Source: Allodiplogaster sudhausi | Lineage: Eukaryota > Nematoda > Chromadorea > Rhabditida > Diplogasteridae | Direction of reading: 5' to 3' | NCBI GenBank assembly: GCA_945643635.1 | Contig: CALZFC010000043.1 | Coordinates: 413,501 to 477,500 of the forward strand | DNA length: 64,000 nt | In this document: in pieces, positions 19,944-31,774 of the stretch | Layout of the letters: each line of letters begins with the position of its first letter | Numbering within the stretch: the first letter of the stretch is position 1 | Notes under the pieces: model-generated | Database searches by the model: none | Told to the model about the DNA's origin: nothing | What the model saw: the letters and a program-made list of their open reading frames with translations, nothing else | Translations under genes and position numbers: made by a program

Positions 19944-20870
19944 TGGAGATGGAGAGAGAGGGAGGGGGAGAGAGGGGGGAGAGGGGTGAGAGGGGGGGGG
20001 GGGAGATAGGGGGAGAGAGAGGGAAAGCACATTTAGGTGACAGCTCTGATGACGGGAGCGGTTTACTGGCAGACGCCTGTCTCAGTGGCCACAGTGATCA
20101 CAATCAACGGAATCCTCTTCAATCACATCCGTAATCTCAACTTCATGCTCCAATTCCCTGCCGTTGCCGTAAGTGAAGAACGAGACGGAAGTGGAGATAA
20201 AAGAGACTTAGAATTTAGGAGAAAGAAAATCCTTTCCTTTAGGAAGTCACCGACGAGCTTCCTTTGATTCATCGGGAAAATGCCAATGGAATCTATCGAA
20301 CAAGCGCTTATTTCTTAGCCAAGAATATGGCCGAGGTGTGAATCTCCACTTTCAATGCGTTACACAGCTGAATAGCTGCTCTTTTCAGCTTCCTCAGTAT
20401 GTCTTCCTTCCGTTCCTCTACATTATGATTGTATATTGGATGTCGGGTTGGTGTTCTCTATTCTCATTATCTCTTTTTCACTAGTTTCATTATCTCTCTC
20501 TCTCTCTCTCTCTCTCCGTCCCTTTACAGGCCTGATTCCCTTGGCACCAAACTTCTTGCTGGCGTGTTTCATCTGCATTCTCGTGACACAAGTGTCCATC
20601 TCGATCTGTCAGTCCTCGTTTCTCTTCCCTGGAAGATGGTTGTCTCTTCTCAGCCTACGCCGTCGCGTGTCTCTTCGAAGACACGGCGGTGGCCATGACT
20701 CTGCTGCCAATCTTCGTCGTTCCCATCATGGCATTTGGTGGTTTCTTCATCACCTTCGATGCCATTCCCTCCTACTTCAAGTGGCTCTCTTCCCTTTCCT
20801 ACTTCAAATATGCGTATGAGGCTCTTGCCGTTAATGAATGGTCCGGGATCAGCGATATCCCCGGTCAGTT

Positions 20871-20912
<42 letters not shown>

Positions 20913-21345
20913 TTATCTCTCTTTCTCCCTGTCCCCTCTCTCTCTCACTCTCTCTCCCTGTCTCCTCCTCTCTCTTTCTCCCTGTCTCCTCTCTCTCTCC
21001 CTGTCTCCTCTCCCTCTTTCTCCCTGTCTCCTCTCTCTCTCACTCTCTCTCTCTCCCTGTCTCGTCTCTCTCTTTATCTCTCTTTCTCCCTGTCTCCTCT
21101 CTCTCTCACTCTCTCTCTGTGTATCTCTCCCTGCCTTCTCTCTCTCTCTCTCTCACACACACAAAGGCAACTGCACTTCGTCGTCGTGGGTGAGTTGTCC
21201 TCGCACGGGAGAGGAAGTGATCTCTTCGATAGACTTCTCTTCCTCGGCCCTAGTCCTCGACCTCCTCGTCCTCTTCGGAATCCTCTTCCTCTCCCGTGCA
21301 GTTGCTCTTGCCGCTCTCCTAATTCGCCATCACCGCAAGCAGTAG
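16891..21345 (+). CDS. White-type ABCG half-transporter
   Basis: Eighteen exons join in frame to 647 aa: 16891..17086, 17136..17184, 17275..17392, 17490..17561, 17655..17726, 17826..17924, 17967..18033, 18113..18212, 19091..19162, 19211..19313, 19342..19481, 19569..19674, 20037..20168, 20243..20335, 20389..20446, 20530..20607, 20654..20863, 21167..21345. The nucleotide-binding domain comes first: Walker A MGSSGAGKTTLLN, Q-loop AFVQQQDLF, signature GLSCGEQKRL, Walker B FCDEPTSGLDSF, H-loop VVITIHQPSTQ. Six membrane helices follow, with White-like blocks GGFFITFDAIPSYFKWLS and the external Cys loop NCTSSSWVSCP. This order defines ABCG half-transporters, which work as dimers exporting small molecules (pigment precursors or lipids in relatives). 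The substrate cannot be told. Intron 2 has a GC donor that splits the Walker A codons. Confidence 0.9.
18750..19011. repeat. Foldback of GATTTTTCGTCAA motifs in ABCG intron
   Basis: Three forward copies of GATTTTTCGTCAA on the left face about six copies of the complement TTGACGAAAAATC on the right, separated by an unrelated spacer (about 18,845-18,875). The whole segment can fold back on itself. It sits inside the long CT-rich intron between 18,213 and 19,090. This is a MITE or foldback-type repeat; no ORF is present. Confidence 0.8.
19866..20030. repeat. (GA)n/poly-G tract in ABCG intron 12
   Basis: Simple purine repeat on the coding strand, immediately before the exon starting at 20,037. 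Other intronic CT/GA tracts at 20,875-21,160, 18,225-18,745, 15,940-16,075, 11,395-11,790 (with a run of about 22 C), 6,575-6,660 and 5,990-6,030 are of the same kind. Confidence 0.85.
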
Positions 21346-22422
21346 ACAGAAGCTTCTTCCTTTTCGTTCTTTGTTCCGATAATCACGCGTGTTAATAAAA
21401 ATGCACTCAGCCAAATTGGATAGCATTTGCACAAATTTCCGTTATGAAAGGTAGGAGTACAAATAATAATTGAAACTACAAGAAACTGAAATAGAAATGG
21501 AAATGTGAACAATACCGGCCAGCTTCATTTCCATCCTCTCCCTCGACGGAGAAAGGCAGAATCGGCAATGGGGACTCCGACCACTATTGTACTGTTCTCG
21601 TATTTCCGTTGTTTAGTTGGAGTGAGAATAAGAGAGCGTTTGTTCTGCAGAGTCGGTCGTCTCTGCGTGCTTCTCTGCTGAGTCTGTCGGGAGTGCTGGG
21701 GAGTCTCTCGGCAGTCTTCCTCGCCGTCTCCATCACTCTCTGGATTCTCAAGCGACGCCATAACGCGCTGCCTGTTCTACCCTGCAAGAAGAACGCAAAG
21801 ACCAGTCAGCCGTCAGCCGACAGCCAGCTCAAGAAATGACATCTCTTCGCATCCTTTTCCCATCACAAGAGTGAAATCGCATTCGCTTCATAATTACATT
21901 CCATAGCCTCCTTAATAAGCGATTGATTGTAGAGATCTTTCCATAATGAAATTCTGAATTCATTCTCGCATAGACAGGCACAATAATGACATTCGGCTGG
22001 CTTCAGTGAAATGAGATTAATCAGACATAATCTGAGATGACCGCACACTTTTCTACCATAAGAAAAATAATTTAAGAAGTTATATCCATATATTTCTAAT
22101 AGATTTTTAGTTAGTAGATGAAAGAGGAAAATAAGTGATCGCAAGCACATTGACCTTATTACAAATTATAATATACATTTGTTGTACGAAACATGATCAA
22201 AATGAAAAAAATGGGATTTTCAATCATATAATGATGAATATACCAATGATAACAATAGAAGGCTTATTTCTGGCAATAGAAGAAGCGAAGCATAAGGAGA
22301 GGAAGAACAGTTAAGTGAGTGGACAAGAGAAGAAGAGGAAGAACAGTGAAGTGAGTAGACAAGAGAAGGAGAGGAAGAACAGTGAGAAGGAGAGGAATAT
22401 CAATACAAGGGTGGTATTCTAT
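21346..22422. other. Spacer with possible small single-pass membrane protein exon
   Basis: An AATAAA at 21,393 may be the ABCG poly(A) signal. A frame from about 21,609 to a TGA at 21,837-21,839 encodes one hydrophobic segment (SLSAVFLAVSITLWIL) followed by a basic tail (KRRHNALP, CKKNAK), as in a single-pass membrane protein, but it has no start ATG of its own and no family match. The rest (21,840-22,420) is AT-rich with nothing recognisable. Confidence 0.3.
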
Positions 22423-23163
22423 TTATGTTCTTTGGACAATTTGAATATCATCGTCATCGGCCTGGAAGAGAATCTCTCCATTCGGCCCCACATTCGAAGG
22501 GATCTCACCGGCAGTTGGAGCACCGCTTCGATCGATTGGGAAGTCGAGATTTAGTTCCTTGATGTTGAGAATCTGGGGAGTGGCTCCGAGAATAACAGCT
22601 GCGCCCTCTTCAGAGCCCTCCCCTGAAGGGCAGAGCTGGACGGAGTTCCCGAAGGGAGTGTGCTTGCCAAAGGACTGAAGAGTGCCTGGAGGCAGTCCTA
22701 ACTCCATCTCCCGTTGCCGTTCCGCCACTCGCGACACCAGTTTCATCGCCCAAGTCAGCTTCAGTCTCACATGTCCTCCGTGCTCATCCAGTAGACCCGG
22801 CGCCCTTTCCATGATGTACTCGCGAGCTATCGAGAGAGCCTGTGAGAGAGACAGTTCTGGCTGGAAAGCATCCAAGACTTCTGTTCAGTCACAGATATAA
22901 CTCCTGTCTTTCTTCCAAAGAGGTTTTGCTATGCCACCCAAGTAGCTCATTTCTAAAAAAAAAAGCATGGGAGAGGGTCCATAAAAAACCGTGAATCTAG
23001 TTCTTTTAGTTTCCTCATCTTATACTCTCTCTCCTTCCATGTATTATATATTTTTTTTATTGGTTCGAAATTCAATTTCTGATAAACCGTACAATTCCAC
23101 AAGTCACTACGGGACGCCGATAAGAACTTTCTTTTCGAACGGCATTCACTAGAAACAGATGAA

Positions 23164-23210
<47 letters not shown>

Positions 23211-24869
23211 ATGAATGAAAATAGAAGCTGACTTGACTGGCAGAAAGATGGCCATGTAGATCAGTCTGCTTGACTCTGACCATGTATTCCACAAGGTCAG
23301 CATCCAATTCATCTCCGATTAACTTCGGCCTCCCTCTTCCACGACCGCGAAGAAAACCTACTATTCCGATAACTTTTGAATAATATTTCCACAACATTCA
23401 AATCTATTTCAATAATAATCACTCTACCGTAACCATGCTTACTCAAATACAGGAACAAGTATTAAAAAAATAAGGGTTTACAAAATAAAAATAAAAATAT
23501 TGTAAAATATGAATCAAATATTTAAAACACACAAAATATAAGTTCTTAAAAGCACAAAGTGATTTTACACAAAGTGAAAGATACAAAGAAAGAAAGAAAT
23601 ACCAGGGGATCCACTGTTGTGGGCAGAGTTCATCTTGAGCATGCTTTCGACCCCCGCCCCGGAGAGTTCCTTCGTGTCATCCTCTTTGCATGCCTGCGAA
23701 GCTCCGCTAGTTGTGGAGATCACAAGAGCGGGAGCTTCATTGGATGGGCCGGGAGATTCTCCTGAGAATGACTCCGCTTCGTTCTGTTCTTGTCTGGTTG
23801 ACTAACCGGTTGACTTTCTTTGGTAGTAGCTGGCGACCGGAGGGGGAACTCCAAACTTGCGAGCAGCAGCGATGCCCCCGTGGGTGGTTGCGTACTCGCT
23901 GATTGCTCTCCTCTCTGCTCCGCTCAGCTTCCCTCCCCCCGCTCTTTGCGCGTAATCCGATCCAGGCAGCAATGCTGTCAACTCTTCCGTATTCATTGAA
24001 CCTCTTTTCAGAATGATACTTTGTATATTAAAAGATGCTTCAGGAGTGAGAAGAGGCATCTGGCCATTGTTGAGATGAAGATGGATTGCTGGCAAGCCAT
24101 TCCTGCACGAGTCACAACGACAGGATTCCACGTGCAGGGCTTTCATTATCATCACAACCTACAACCACTTAGGAAGTTACAAAGTTGAAACAAAATAAAA
24201 AGAGACCTGATGAGACAAGAAGCGGACAGAGTCCTGCAACTCTCCCAGTTGCTCATGAATCGAGCGATGAGTGCGGTTTTCAGACGCCGAAACGTCGCCG
24301 TTACCGTTGCTCGTGGCTGAGGTCTCTGATTCCACCTCAAGATGCCAGAGTAGCACCCACTTCCTTTCATTTATGAATATCAGATTCTTTTTTATACACT
24401 GCTATCATCTTAACAAATTAATAATACAAAGGTGTATCCAAGTTGGAGTGGGGAGGGGGCTGGGAACACGAAACACGAACTATTATTACAATTAAGCTAC
24501 TTTTACACATATCTCTACGAAATGTTTTTCCCTAATTAGGGTAACGTTAATAATTCGCATTATTTTTGTTCAAGACTTCGCTGCAAAACACATTTATACA
24601 TAAATCAGTTTTTCAAAAATCTTTGAAAAAAAAATTTAAAACTTTTAACAGATGTGCCTGATTTTTGCAGATCTAGAATACAAAGCAAATTGGAGCTTAA
24701 CTAGTATATGAACGAAAATATGAAAGATAGAAAAAGATAGAGATACCTCTTCATTAGCGCGATTGGCCTTTTCTATTAGGGATGAAAGTTCGGCCGCCGC
24801 CTCAGAATTCGACTGACACGACCTCTCCAGGATGGATGCCAAGTCCGTCGTTAATTCGCTCTTCGACAT
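22423..24869 (-). CDS. Helix-turn-helix DNA-binding protein, probably derived from a transposase N-terminus
   Basis: At least six exons, including complement 24747..24869, 24207..24335, a long exon from 24158, one near 23,763-23,600, one near 23,340-23,237, and the last ending at TAA 22,423. The protein starts MSKSELTTDLASILERS and has an Ala/Glu-rich helix, then a Cys pair (CRCDSCRNG). Next is a psq-like helix-turn-helix (GAERRAISEYATTHGGIAAA, then RKFGVPPPVASYYQRK), a Ser/Pro-rich linker, an AT-hook-like RGRGRGRP followed by LIGDELDADLVEYM, and finally GGHVRLKLTWAMKLVSRV. The last two blocks follow the pattern seen in the N-terminal DNA-binding part of pogo/CENPB-type transposase relatives (RPxLLGEELDxxVxxYL ... 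GGHxxLTxxWAKxLLxRM). No DDE catalytic domain follows; the C-terminus is short and acidic. A nuclear regulator of transposon origin is the likeliest reading. Confidence 0.6.
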
Positions 24870-26451
24870 CTTCCCTAAATTAAAATGGCGATTAATACTT
24901 TCGCAAAACCTCTTCCACAAAAAGGGGTCATAGCGCCACTACAGCCTGCACGTATTGATGGAAAATAGATGAAATAAAAGAGTGAGTGCCCATAGGATGA
25001 GTAAAGAGATAGAGAGAAGGGAAAGCCGAGGCACGCGGGCTAGAAGAGACTTAGAATGCCTAATTTCCTTTCTGAAGAAATAGTCCAACCTTGTAAGAGA
25101 CAAATTATCAAATACAGAAAGGAATGCACACGAATTATGGGAAGCAAGACGTCGAGTACAATTCTAATAAGGATTTATCAAGGTTTATACATTAAAACGC
25201 AAATTTAGGAAGGAAATAGCAAGAATTTTACAACGTCATAAAATATATACAGAGGCATAAAAAATTATGAATTTAATATTTACACACGTACACTAATTCA
25301 CTTTGGCACACTACCAATGAATATTACTAGAAAATACCTTTGATCGATTTTCATTGCAGGAAGCTCATTGTTTTTTTTTATATTTAGTGATAACAAATAG
25401 CAATACTATAGGAACTTTTTGATAAAAAAAACTATAGGGTTGCCCTAATTTGAAAAAAAAAAGATTGGTGAAGTGCAGGTATTGGTCCAGTTTCTGATTT
25501 CTATTTAGAGTACATTCATAAGACGGATTCTGTGCTTCCCATTTGTTACTTTTCGTGGTAATTTTCTCTATCTTAAGCGGGTTTTAATAAACCACTACTT
25601 TTTGCCTTTCCTTTCCTTTTTTCCTAATAAATTCTCCGCATAAGGCTGTCAAAGCAGTTGTTTGTTGTGGATACGTTCTCGTGAAGGGAAGTAATCCCCT
25701 GGCCATGTCAATGAATCCTCTGCCGCCTTTCCAATCAGTGCGTGTCTTCTTTTTCCCTGTCTGTCGTCTCTGTCTACTCCTTTTTGCAATCTTCAGTCAA
25801 CCTTTTCGAAATGGATTCGGGACGAGTGAGCGGGTCCTTCGCCAGAGCTGCAGTGATTCTCTCATCTCTCAAATAGCAGTTGTTGTTTTCCTGCATACCT
25901 TCAGCTATGTGAGTAGGAACTCTGCCGTTAGCATTCTCCATGGCGGTTGCACAGAATGCTCTGTTCGCTTGTACTGAGTTACTCCTTCCGTATATATCTT
26001 GCCGATTGAAGATTCGCGATGTCTCCAACGCGTGACTCATCGTCCAATTCGGTGCTCTCGTTGGCTTATTCTTCTGTACTTCGCGATGTCTCCAACGCGT
26101 GACTCATCGTCCAATTCGGTGCTCTCGTTGGCTTATTCTTCTGTACAAGGTTTGCCTTCTTGACTTGCTGCGGACGTTCTTCTTCTCTGACTTTGCCTTC
26201 TTCAGAATCTGCTCGTAGATCGTAGAGATAGCTCTTCGGGAATGGGCTTGATCTTTCATTACAATTATTATCATTCTCTGCGCGAACTGTAAGTGGGTGT
26301 TGGGATGTTCGTGGAAAATGAAGAAAGAGGAGTAGGAACAAATGTCCCTCCCTTGTTATAGTTCCTCCCTTCCTGCATCGCCGTCTAGTAAATTTTTTTT
26401 TCTTTACTGTGATCTGAAATGTCCTCAAATCCTGTCGTCTTTATCTGATCA
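24870..26451. other. AT-rich spacer with 67-bp tandem duplication and a possible minus-strand gene
   Basis: From 24,950 to 25,650 the sequence is AT-rich without genes. Between 25,774 and about 26,330 the minus strand has open, polar, protein-like frames (for example ITAALAKDPLTRPESISKRL at the left end, then a charged region), and a 67-bp exact tandem duplication lies inside. I cannot build a convincing spliced gene, so this is recorded as uncertain. Confidence 0.3.
26013..26146. repeat. Exact 67-bp tandem duplication
   Basis: The 67 bases at 26013-26079 (beginning TTCGCGATGTCTCCAACGCG) are repeated without change at 26080-26146. Identity implies a recent event or an assembly duplication. 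The period (67) is not a multiple of three, so it would shift any frame passing through it. Confidence 0.95.
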
Positions 26452-26543
26452 ATGGCCGCGCCTTGGCAAACATTGCGACGATCTCAGTGTTCGTCTGGTC
26501 AATCCTCCTTGCAATGGTCTCTCTCTCTCCTCTCTCTCTCTCT

Positions 26544-26577
<34 letters not shown>

Positions 26578-27406
26578 CAATCTCTTCTTTCTTTCGACTT
26601 ATGCAGTGGAATCAGAAGTGGGAGGGCTGAGTGGGAGAGGGCAGCGTCTGCATCCTCTTCCCCGTCCGGACCTCCTTTCACTCCTATTCTTAAGCAACTA
26701 CACAACCAGTCAGTTTCTTCTCTGTTTATATTTATCCATATTTCCATGCTTACACGGGGGAGAAAGTAAATGGATGCAATACTCTAAGCATTTAGACATC
26801 GTGGTGAACTGGACGTTCTAGAGAAGTACAATTATGACCTTTCGAAGGCACAACTCAAGGTTTGCTGGGGTGTTTACTTCTGTTTATGTGAATCAATACT
26901 AGGCTGGGAATTTTTGCTTTTAGGCATCATCTCGTACTTCTGCTCTTCTGGCTGGTTTTGCCATGGTTGCGTTGGTGGAGTTACAGTATGACAGCTCGAC
27001 ACCTCATTATCTTTTGATTCTTCTTGGTAAGTAGACGACATTCTTTTTGATTACCTTTAAAATTTTTATATTTCATTTAAAACTCACTTTGAATCGTGGA
27101 AAATTTGTAGGCTTTTTATCACATTTACATGTTCAAAACTGGTTGACATCTCAGATACTTATTAGCTGTTTCTTTTTTGAAAATGGCTCGCTGTTCTAAA
27201 ATAAGAAAGTAAGGGGAGAAGGAGAGAGATTCCTAGCTGTGGTCACGACTCTTCTGGTGTCCGTGCATCTCCTTGCTCTCATGATGTCTACGTGTATTCT
27301 TCCGTACATGGAAGCCACGGGGCCGACCCAGAACTCTCCGCACAATCGTCTCAAGTCGGGACTTTCTTCCATTCCTTCTTTCTTAAAGCCTCTTTTCAGT
27401 TTGTGT

Positions 27407-27447
<41 letters not shown>

Positions 27448-29204
27448 TGCTCCTCTCTCCACTCCCTTTTTTCCTTGCAGATTGTATATCGACCTTTCCT
27501 GGCTCTTCTCCACTTGCATTGGGCTTGTTCTCTTCCTCATCGAGATCGGAGTCATCTTCTTCGTGAAGTTCAATGCGGCGGGTTATGACACTGCTGGTTT
27601 CGTCACCACTGCACTGCTGGGTTAGATTTTATGCTTAATTTACTTTATTTTAAGATAGAATGTCTGTAAACTTTGTGCATGGCCTGCCCTGGGATTTCAT
27701 TTATCAAAATTGGCTCACTTATACAACTCGACGTCCTCTACTAAATACGTACATTTTAATTTTTTTCAAAAGAATTCCGTTCGAGAAACTCGTCGAAATA
27801 TGATGAACCATAACGCGGCTAAATTTTCGAATTTGACGAAAGCAAAAAACAGTTTGATAGTTCGTTGAATGTACTTTACTTCCCATCCGGGGTGAAACTT
27901 TCATTAAAAATTTTCTTAAGCTCTGGCGTTAGCTGCAAGGCTTCAGAATTCACTGCTATTGTTACAAGCTCATCGTGGCGGTTTGAATGATGTATAACAC
28001 GTCCTGATTGCAACACTTTAGGGAGCATATATACACCACCCAAAGGATGCATGGGTCCCATATTTGGTCCGAGGGTAACCCCCCGCCTTTTGGGTGGTGT
28101 ATAAGCTCTCTGAGGTACTGCAATCATGTCGTCTTATGCATCATTCGAACCACCCCGATGAGCTTGTAACAATGGCAGTGAATTCTATTGCCTTCGGGCA
28201 AACGACAGAGCTTAAGACGCCCAAAAGTGTTTTTTTTTAATGGAGAAAAGGGATACTTTGCAGTCGAAGTAGAAAATTATTAATATTTTTCCCAAATTGC
28301 CCATCTCGAAATACCTCCATGTGCAAAGATTCAAGAGCATAGAGCATTCCCCATAACGATAACGAGCTTAGAGACCTTATAAGCTTTACACGACGAAAGC
28401 CAACAATTAGGGGGTATCGAAAACCTCTTTACAGTAGCCTGAGAGATTTTTTTTTTGGGAGTCGGCTCGAGTTGGGAAGAGCTTAGATCTACTTTTCTGG
28501 AGCCTAGAAGCAACATTCCGAAATTCCTGCCCTTGATCAGGTGGCTGCAACTGTTCGCGCGCTTTTTTGCAAAATAAGCCCATATGGAGTTTTTTGATGG
28601 GAGCAAATTCTTGTAGCAAATTTCATTCGCTATAACATTTAAAAAAACTGCAATGTACTCTTTCCAATATTTGGTCTCAAAATTGTTTTGGGTTGAGAAA
28701 ACACCCGAGATGAAAAGTAAAGTACATTCAACGAGGCTATCGAAGGGTTTCTTTGTTTTGTCAAATTTGAAAATTATGGTCCATCATCTTTTGAAGAGTA
28801 TTGTACTGTTTCTCGAACGGAATCCTTTTGAAAAAAATCTAAAATGGACGATATTTAATTTACGACGTCGAGTACAATTTTGATAAACAAAATCGAAACA
28901 AATTCCCAGGGCAGCACCAAAATAGAGCCATGCAATTATGGTTAAGGGATACTTCGTAGAGTTAGAGGGTTGGTACTTCTTACCTTTCGACAATAATTCA
29001 CGCCTGGAATGCTCTTTTTTTAAAGCTATGTATATATATATATATATATTTGTCATTTCAGTTCCGGTTCTGCTAATTTTCGTGGTGATCTCATGCTTAA
29101 TACATCGGTCAAGAGCTGACTACAACTTGGAGAGAATGGACAAAAAAGTTCTCATTTCTCTGGTTTCTCAGATCTCCGAGCTTAGAAATCCTTTTTGTAG
29201 ATGA
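26452..29204 (+). CDS. ORAI1: Orai calcium release-activated calcium channel
   Basis: Seven exons join in frame to 244 aa: 26452..26516, 26607..26708, 26796..26859, 26924..27026, 27237..27354, 27481..27620, 29062..29204. The basic helix and TM1 read LSKAQLKASSRTSALLAGFA then MVALVELQ, where the Glu is the selectivity-filter residue (E106 in human ORAI1). TM2 (TTLLVSVHLLALMMSTCILP), TM3 (STCIGLVLFLIEIGVIFFVK) with its Glu, and TM4 (VPVLLIFVVISCLIHRS) follow, then a short cytosolic helix (RADYNLERMDKK) where STIM binds in family members. Orai hexamers carry store-operated Ca2+ entry at the plasma membrane. The extracellular TM3-TM4 loop is short. Intron 6 (27,621-29,061) is by far the longest and carries a palindromic element. 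The symbol is family-level: paralogue identity cannot be told. Confidence 0.93.
27684..28914. mobile_element. Long-TIR, near-palindromic transposable element in Orai intron 6
   Basis: Ends are complementary: CTGCCCTGGGATTT at 27,684 and AAATTCCCAGGGCAG ending near 28,914. Internal arms also pair: GTTCGAGAAACTCGTCG... near 27,780 with TTTCTCGAACGGAAT near 28,808, and AATTCACTGCTATTGTTACA near 27,948 with the complementary segment near 28,145-28,180. About 1.23 kb, no transposase ORF. It has the build of a non-autonomous DNA transposon with long, diverged inverted repeats. Confidence 0.75.
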
Positions 29205-29260
29205 GCAGTATCAAGCAGATGCTGAATAACGAGAGCTTGTCAATGATGAAAGTGGTCTAA

Positions 29261-29738
29261 TCATTCTCCCTGGAAAGGCAACTGCCGAGAGGTCTTCCCT
29301 CCCCATTCACTTCCCTCTCTTCCTTGCATGATCCACCTCTTGTTGCGCGACTTCCTCTTCTTAGTGCCTTGATCATTGTGATTTTGGCAAGTTGACGATG
29401 TCTCTCTTACTACGGGTTTGCTTTCTATTTTAATTGTCGCTAGATGGAATCTGCATAAAGATGAGTCATGAGTTCTCTTGCACACAATGGAAGTAGGGCC
29501 GGTGGGCTTTCTTTATAAGGCCAACTGCTTGGGGGCGGAGGGAGAGACTGTAGAATGGAGAGAGAAAGAGGAGAGGAGTGCGAGAGGCTGTAAAATGGAG
29601 AGAGAAAGGGGAGAAGAGGTGAGAGGAAGACGAGCAGCCAAGGCCATGGGGCTGCCATTCGCCCTCTTCTGCCATGCGGAGTGCCACTCTTGCCTGCTCT
29701 CTTCTGCTCATCATACAATCAGCTGCTGACGTTGACAA
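29261..29738 (-). CDS. Uncertain two-exon minus-strand gene
   Basis: A polar open frame (29,738 leftward, starting MSTSAADCMMSRREQARVAL) could join through a weak GTCTTC donor to a second polar exon after a TATGCAG acceptor, ending at a TGA near 29,261 (internal KKRKSRNKR, a nuclear-localisation-like basic patch). Composition is protein-like, but there is no family match and the splice sites are ordinary to weak. Much of the intervening frame is GA-repeat translation. Confidence 0.25.
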
Positions 29739-29940
29739 CTCACAGTTCCTTTTTGAGAATGCTGCGATTTGTTAGTGAGAAAGGCAGAGAGAAAGAGAAG
29801 GCGAGTGAGAGTGAGAGAGAATGCGAGATAGAGAGGGAGAGAGAGAACGTGTGAGTGAGAGAGAGAGAGAAAGAGAGAGAGAGCAGAAGGAGAATCAAAG
29901 TGGCCGCGCTTCCGTCATATTCCTCTTCTGTTCTCAGGCG

Positions 29941-30079
29941 GAGAGCCCTTCGCGGATCCTCTGTGGATTCCAGTGCTGGACATGTGTAAGATCGAGTGTG
30001 ATGGCTTCACTCACTACTGCGTTGAAAACGACGAACTTGAACAGATGTGCAAACCAAGTAAGATTGTTTCCCCGTCAAC

Positions 30080-30150
<71 letters not shown>

Positions 30151-31130
30151 TTCTTTCTTATTCATCGTCTTTCATTCCTGTTAATGCGACATCCATTGTT
30201 CCAGTGCCTGAAGAGTGTCGTTTAAAATTCGAGAGAGAGGAATCAAGTAAATGGCGGAAGACAGAAGGAATCTCCGGCAATAACATCCAAAGACAGAAGT
30301 AAGTTGCGTCTCTGGAGAGCATATTCATCCACCCTTCGTTTAGATTGCACCGGCGTACGTAGCTCGACCTGGCTGAGTCACAGCTGTTATCTCGTTTCAG
30401 TGTTCTTCTACACCTTACTTCTTTTTCTCGCATCCTGCGCTTCTTTACACTCAGTAATAAACGATTTTACTCTCACTCTCTCTCCCTCTCTATCTACAGA
30501 AGAAAGCAGCAAAAGAATATAATTTGTAGTCACGGACCTTCAAACCGCGCGGGATGATGAAGCTCATATAGGGCTGCTACGAAAATCTTAGTGGCCGTTT
30601 GAACTCAAAATGGGCGGGAAGCTACATTTTACACATACAACATAGAAAACGCTGCTACGCAGGGCTGCGTATGTGCAATATTCCTTTCGCGAAGTAGTAA
30701 CGCATCGAAAATTAGGCAGCCGCAACGCGTGAATTCGGTCACGCGTTGGGACATGCTCAGCATAGGGGTTGACCGAGCTTTTTTTCAAAGGCTGAAGGTC
30801 CGTGAGTCAACTCCAAGTCATCTTTTCTCGAAGGTAATTTACTGAGTTAGAAAACGAGAAGACATCTGGAGAAGGTTGAAACGATCACAGAGGAGAAAAA
30901 GCACCTCACACAATACATGAATCGCATTGGCTATCGATTGAACAGTTCCTTGTCCACAGCGCGATTCTTTCGGAGAGCTGCTCCTCCATCTCTTTCTCTC
31001 ACTATCACCCTCTCTCTTTCTCTCTCTCACTCTCTCTCTCTCTCACTATCTCCCACTCTCTCTCTCTCTTTCTCTCTCTCACTCTCTCCTCTCTCGCCTC
31101 ACCTTCCAACATATTTTACTGTTATAGTAC
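29941..31130 (+). CDS. Fragments of an unidentified plus-strand gene
   Basis: Several AG-bounded open segments look coding: one at about 29,941-30,058 (PLWIPVLDMCKIECDGF, then three more Cys), one near 30,205-30,246 (VPEECRLKFEREES), and one near 30,870-30,950 (LEKVETITEEKKHLTQYMNR, a coiled-coil-like helix). CT tracts separate them, as in neighbouring genes. I cannot fix start, stop or all junctions and do not recognise the family. Confidence 0.3.
30531..30804. mobile_element. 274-bp TIR element (MITE)
   Basis: The termini are inverted: CACGGACCTTCA at 30,531 and TGAAGGTCCGTG ending at 30,804. The trinucleotide AGT flanks both sides (30,528-30,530 and 30,805-30,807) and could be a 3-bp target duplication. 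No coding capacity. A related left end occurs near 3,693. Confidence 0.7.
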
Positions 31131-31522
31131 TCAAAGTTGCAGCTTTCAGCATATTCAATTAGTCATTCTCTCACCTTTTCGCTAATTCTTCTCTTCAAAC
31201 GTGAATGGTGAATTATCTCATGCACTCTTCGCAGCTCCCGCTCATCACTCAAGTTGGTTTTCCCCTTTGTCTATGCTTCTATTCTTCTGTTTTAACAGTT
31301 TAGTTGTTTTCGCAAGAGGATGCCATGGGTCATCTACATGTTTCTTTTGGCTGCTTGCCCATCTTCTTTGGAACATCGAAGAACGTTGCAAGATATCATT
31401 TCAAGACTGGAAGGGTACGACGAGAGTACAGGGAAGGCAGAGAGTGAAAGAGAGAGAGAGAAAAGGAGAGTGGGAAAGGTAGAGAGAGTGAAAGAAAAAG
31501 CGAGAGCGAGAAGGAGATAGAG

Positions 31523-31742
31523 AGGGGAGAGATTATAATCTTGAGGGTCGAGTGGCGGTGAGTGTGCCTTCACTAACTTTGTTCGTCTGTTCACTCCCTG
31601 CTATTGCGCTGATCACCTGCGTAAACTTGGCAGTCTACTGGGACTTCGCTGAAGCAACCAAGCACGGGATCGTAGGCTGATCGAGGGAGCTAGGAGATAG
31701 AGAGGGGGAGACAGAGAGGAGGGAGAGCGAGCGAGAGAGAGA

Positions 31743-31774
<32 letters not shown>

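Noticed and set aside
31201..31520. Signal-peptide-like frame (MPWVIYMFLLAACPSS) as PGAP2 first exon
   Set aside because: It runs into GA repeat, and I found no splice that joins it in frame to the PGAP2 TM1 exon with confidence.
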